DNA of 64,000 bases from Corallococcus silvisoli. GTDB taxonomy: Bacteria; Myxococcota; Myxococcia; Myxococcales; Myxococcaceae. Positions 63,321 to 64,000 of this stretch are shown here, piece by piece. The position numbers and the translations under genes were made by a program. The stretch lies in assembly GCF_009909145.1 (NCBI RefSeq), contig NZ_JAAAPJ010000013.1, positions 1-64,000 of the forward strand, read 5' to 3'. Below the pieces are notes generated by a model. The model saw only the letters and a list, made by a program, of their open reading frames with translations, had not been told where the DNA came from and ran no database searches. Each line of letters starts with the position of its first letter. The first letter of the stretch is position 1.

Positions 63321-64000
63321 ATGTCTTCTGCTGAAGACGTGAACTGGGGACTGCGACACACCGCGGAGCTGCTCACCGCCGAGGAGTTGGAGCGACTGGC
63401 CCGAGAGGACCCGCCCCGCCACCCCGCCCTGCCCGCTCCCGGCAGCGTCGTGGGGTTCCTGCGGACACACCTGGTCCGCATCGCCGGCGGCCCGGACAGA
63501 CCTCCCTCCCGCCGCGGCATCCAGGAAACGGTGAGCAGCGCGCTCCAGACACTGAAGGGCCCCTCGCCCCAGCTCTTCCTCGTCCAGCTGCGGGAGCGGC
63601 TCGCCTTCGAGCAGACCCGCGCGCGGCTCCACGCGTGCCTCCTCGAGAAGACCCGTGCCGAGGGCGGCTACCCCGGAGGCCCCACCCCGGCGCGGCTCGT
63701 GGAGCTTCACCTCCAGGAGATGGAGCACCTGAACCTCGTCCGCGAGTGCATCCACCGGCTCGGTGGGAGCGCCCCCGCGCTGACGACCTCCGAGGATGAC
63801 ACGGGCCCGCGGCTCCAAGGGCTGCTCCAGGTCGCGGAGCAACCGGGCGCCACGCTGCAGGACGCGCTGCGCGCCGTCCTGGTGTCGGAGATCATCAACC
63901 ACACAGGCTGGGCACTGCTCGTGGAGCTGACGCAGGAGCTGGGACCCGCCGACATGGTGGACGCCTTCCGCGAAGTCCTCCGGGCGGAGACGCTGCACCT
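63321..64000 (+). CDS. Ferritin-like domain protein, C-terminus beyond the window
   Basis: The first 226 codons of a gene that runs off the end. GGAGG 5 bases before ATG 63321 marks the start. The chain is helical and rich in Leu, Arg and Glu. Two E-x2-H motifs typical of diiron ferritin-like folds are visible (LVELHLQEMEHLNL and LRAETLHL at the very end), with a further acidic helix QLRERLAFEQTRARLHACL. The first 75 residues are a separate Pro-rich leader. Members act in rubrerythrin-like oxidation or in encapsulin-type storage; no specific role can be given. The rest of the gene lies outside. Confidence 0.7.
   Translation, partial: MSSAEDVNWGLRHTAELLTAEELERLAREDPPRHPALPAPGSVVGFLRTHLVRIAGGPDRPPSRRGIQETVSSALQTLKGPSPQLFLVQLRERLAFEQTRARLHACLLEKTRAEGGYPGGPTPARLVELHLQEMEHLNLVRECIHRLGGSAPALTTSEDDTGPRLQGLLQVAEQPGATLQDALRAVLVSEIINHTGWALLVELTQELGPADMVDAFREVLRAETLH

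Noticed and set aside
63201..63998. A minus-strand frame of 265 codons at the right edge
   Set aside because: The plus strand carries a ferritin-like gene with a good ribosome-binding site in the same place.

Overview
The window is very G/C-rich DNA in which real genes are recognised by a third codon position that is almost always G or C. About 42 protein genes are packed on both strands with short gaps. I saw no rRNA, tRNA, insertion sequence, prophage or CRISPR array. The gene set suggests a myxobacterium of the Myxococcus/Corallococcus type (inference): a Hanks-type Ser/Thr kinase with a TPR-rich C-terminal part, many lipoproteins with a lipobox Cys, a surface GH6 cellulase, an S45 acylase, a type-2 (eukaryote-like) isoleucyl-tRNA synthetase, and both methylmalonyl-CoA and fused isobutyryl-CoA mutases.

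Layout. 0.1-4.4 kb: P1B-type metal ATPase and L-serine dehydratase. 4.4-8.4 kb: Ser/Thr kinase (minus) divergent from a predicted papain-fold protein. 8.5-16 kb: GH6 cellulase, a duplicated SnoaL/DUF4440 lipoprotein, S45 acylase, YceI, a Cys-rich lipoprotein, RecX. 16-22 kb: royal-jelly-type protein, YCII protein, an unknown lipoprotein, a prolyl-4-hydroxylase-like dioxygenase, a small possible ORF, and an atypical SDR with a zinc knuckle. 22.4-26.2 kb: ileS with a large insertion after its KMSKS loop. 26.3-30.8 kb: an iron island in which a TonB-dependent siderophore receptor and a three-gene PepSY operon converge, each starting at an identical 16-bp Fur-box-like word. 30.9-35.2 kb: GFA enzyme, then two regulator-enzyme modules (SDR/TetR, AraC/SnoaL-NmrA). 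35.4-44.4 kb: a complete MdtABC-like RND pump with its outer-membrane factor. 44.5-46.9 kb: PAS-like arylsulfatase. 47-55.6 kb: mutA-mutB-meaB and icmF, a cobalamin-dependent acyl-CoA mutase cluster. 55.6-58.8 kb: PPC-repeat lipoprotein and S33 peptidase. 59-61.3 kb: LytS-like kinase and LytTR regulator. 61.4-64 kb: SDR/AraC pair and a ferritin-like gene cut by the window end.

Genes working together: the RND genes and mutAB-meaB are linked by stop/start overlaps or abutting codons and should be co-translated. The iron genes should be co-repressed by Fur. Each regulator-enzyme pair is divergent, suggesting local control. Most transcription units end in strong GC hairpins without a clear U-tract; the exception is the terminator at 8.43 kb.

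No single block is an obviously undescribed system. The most unusual points are the ~110-residue insertion in IleRS next to a KESKS signature, the zinc-knuckle SDR lacking the catalytic Tyr, the papain-like protein facing the kinase, the metal ATPase with a cysteine-free metal-binding domain, and the LytS-type kinase lacking the G1-box Asp.
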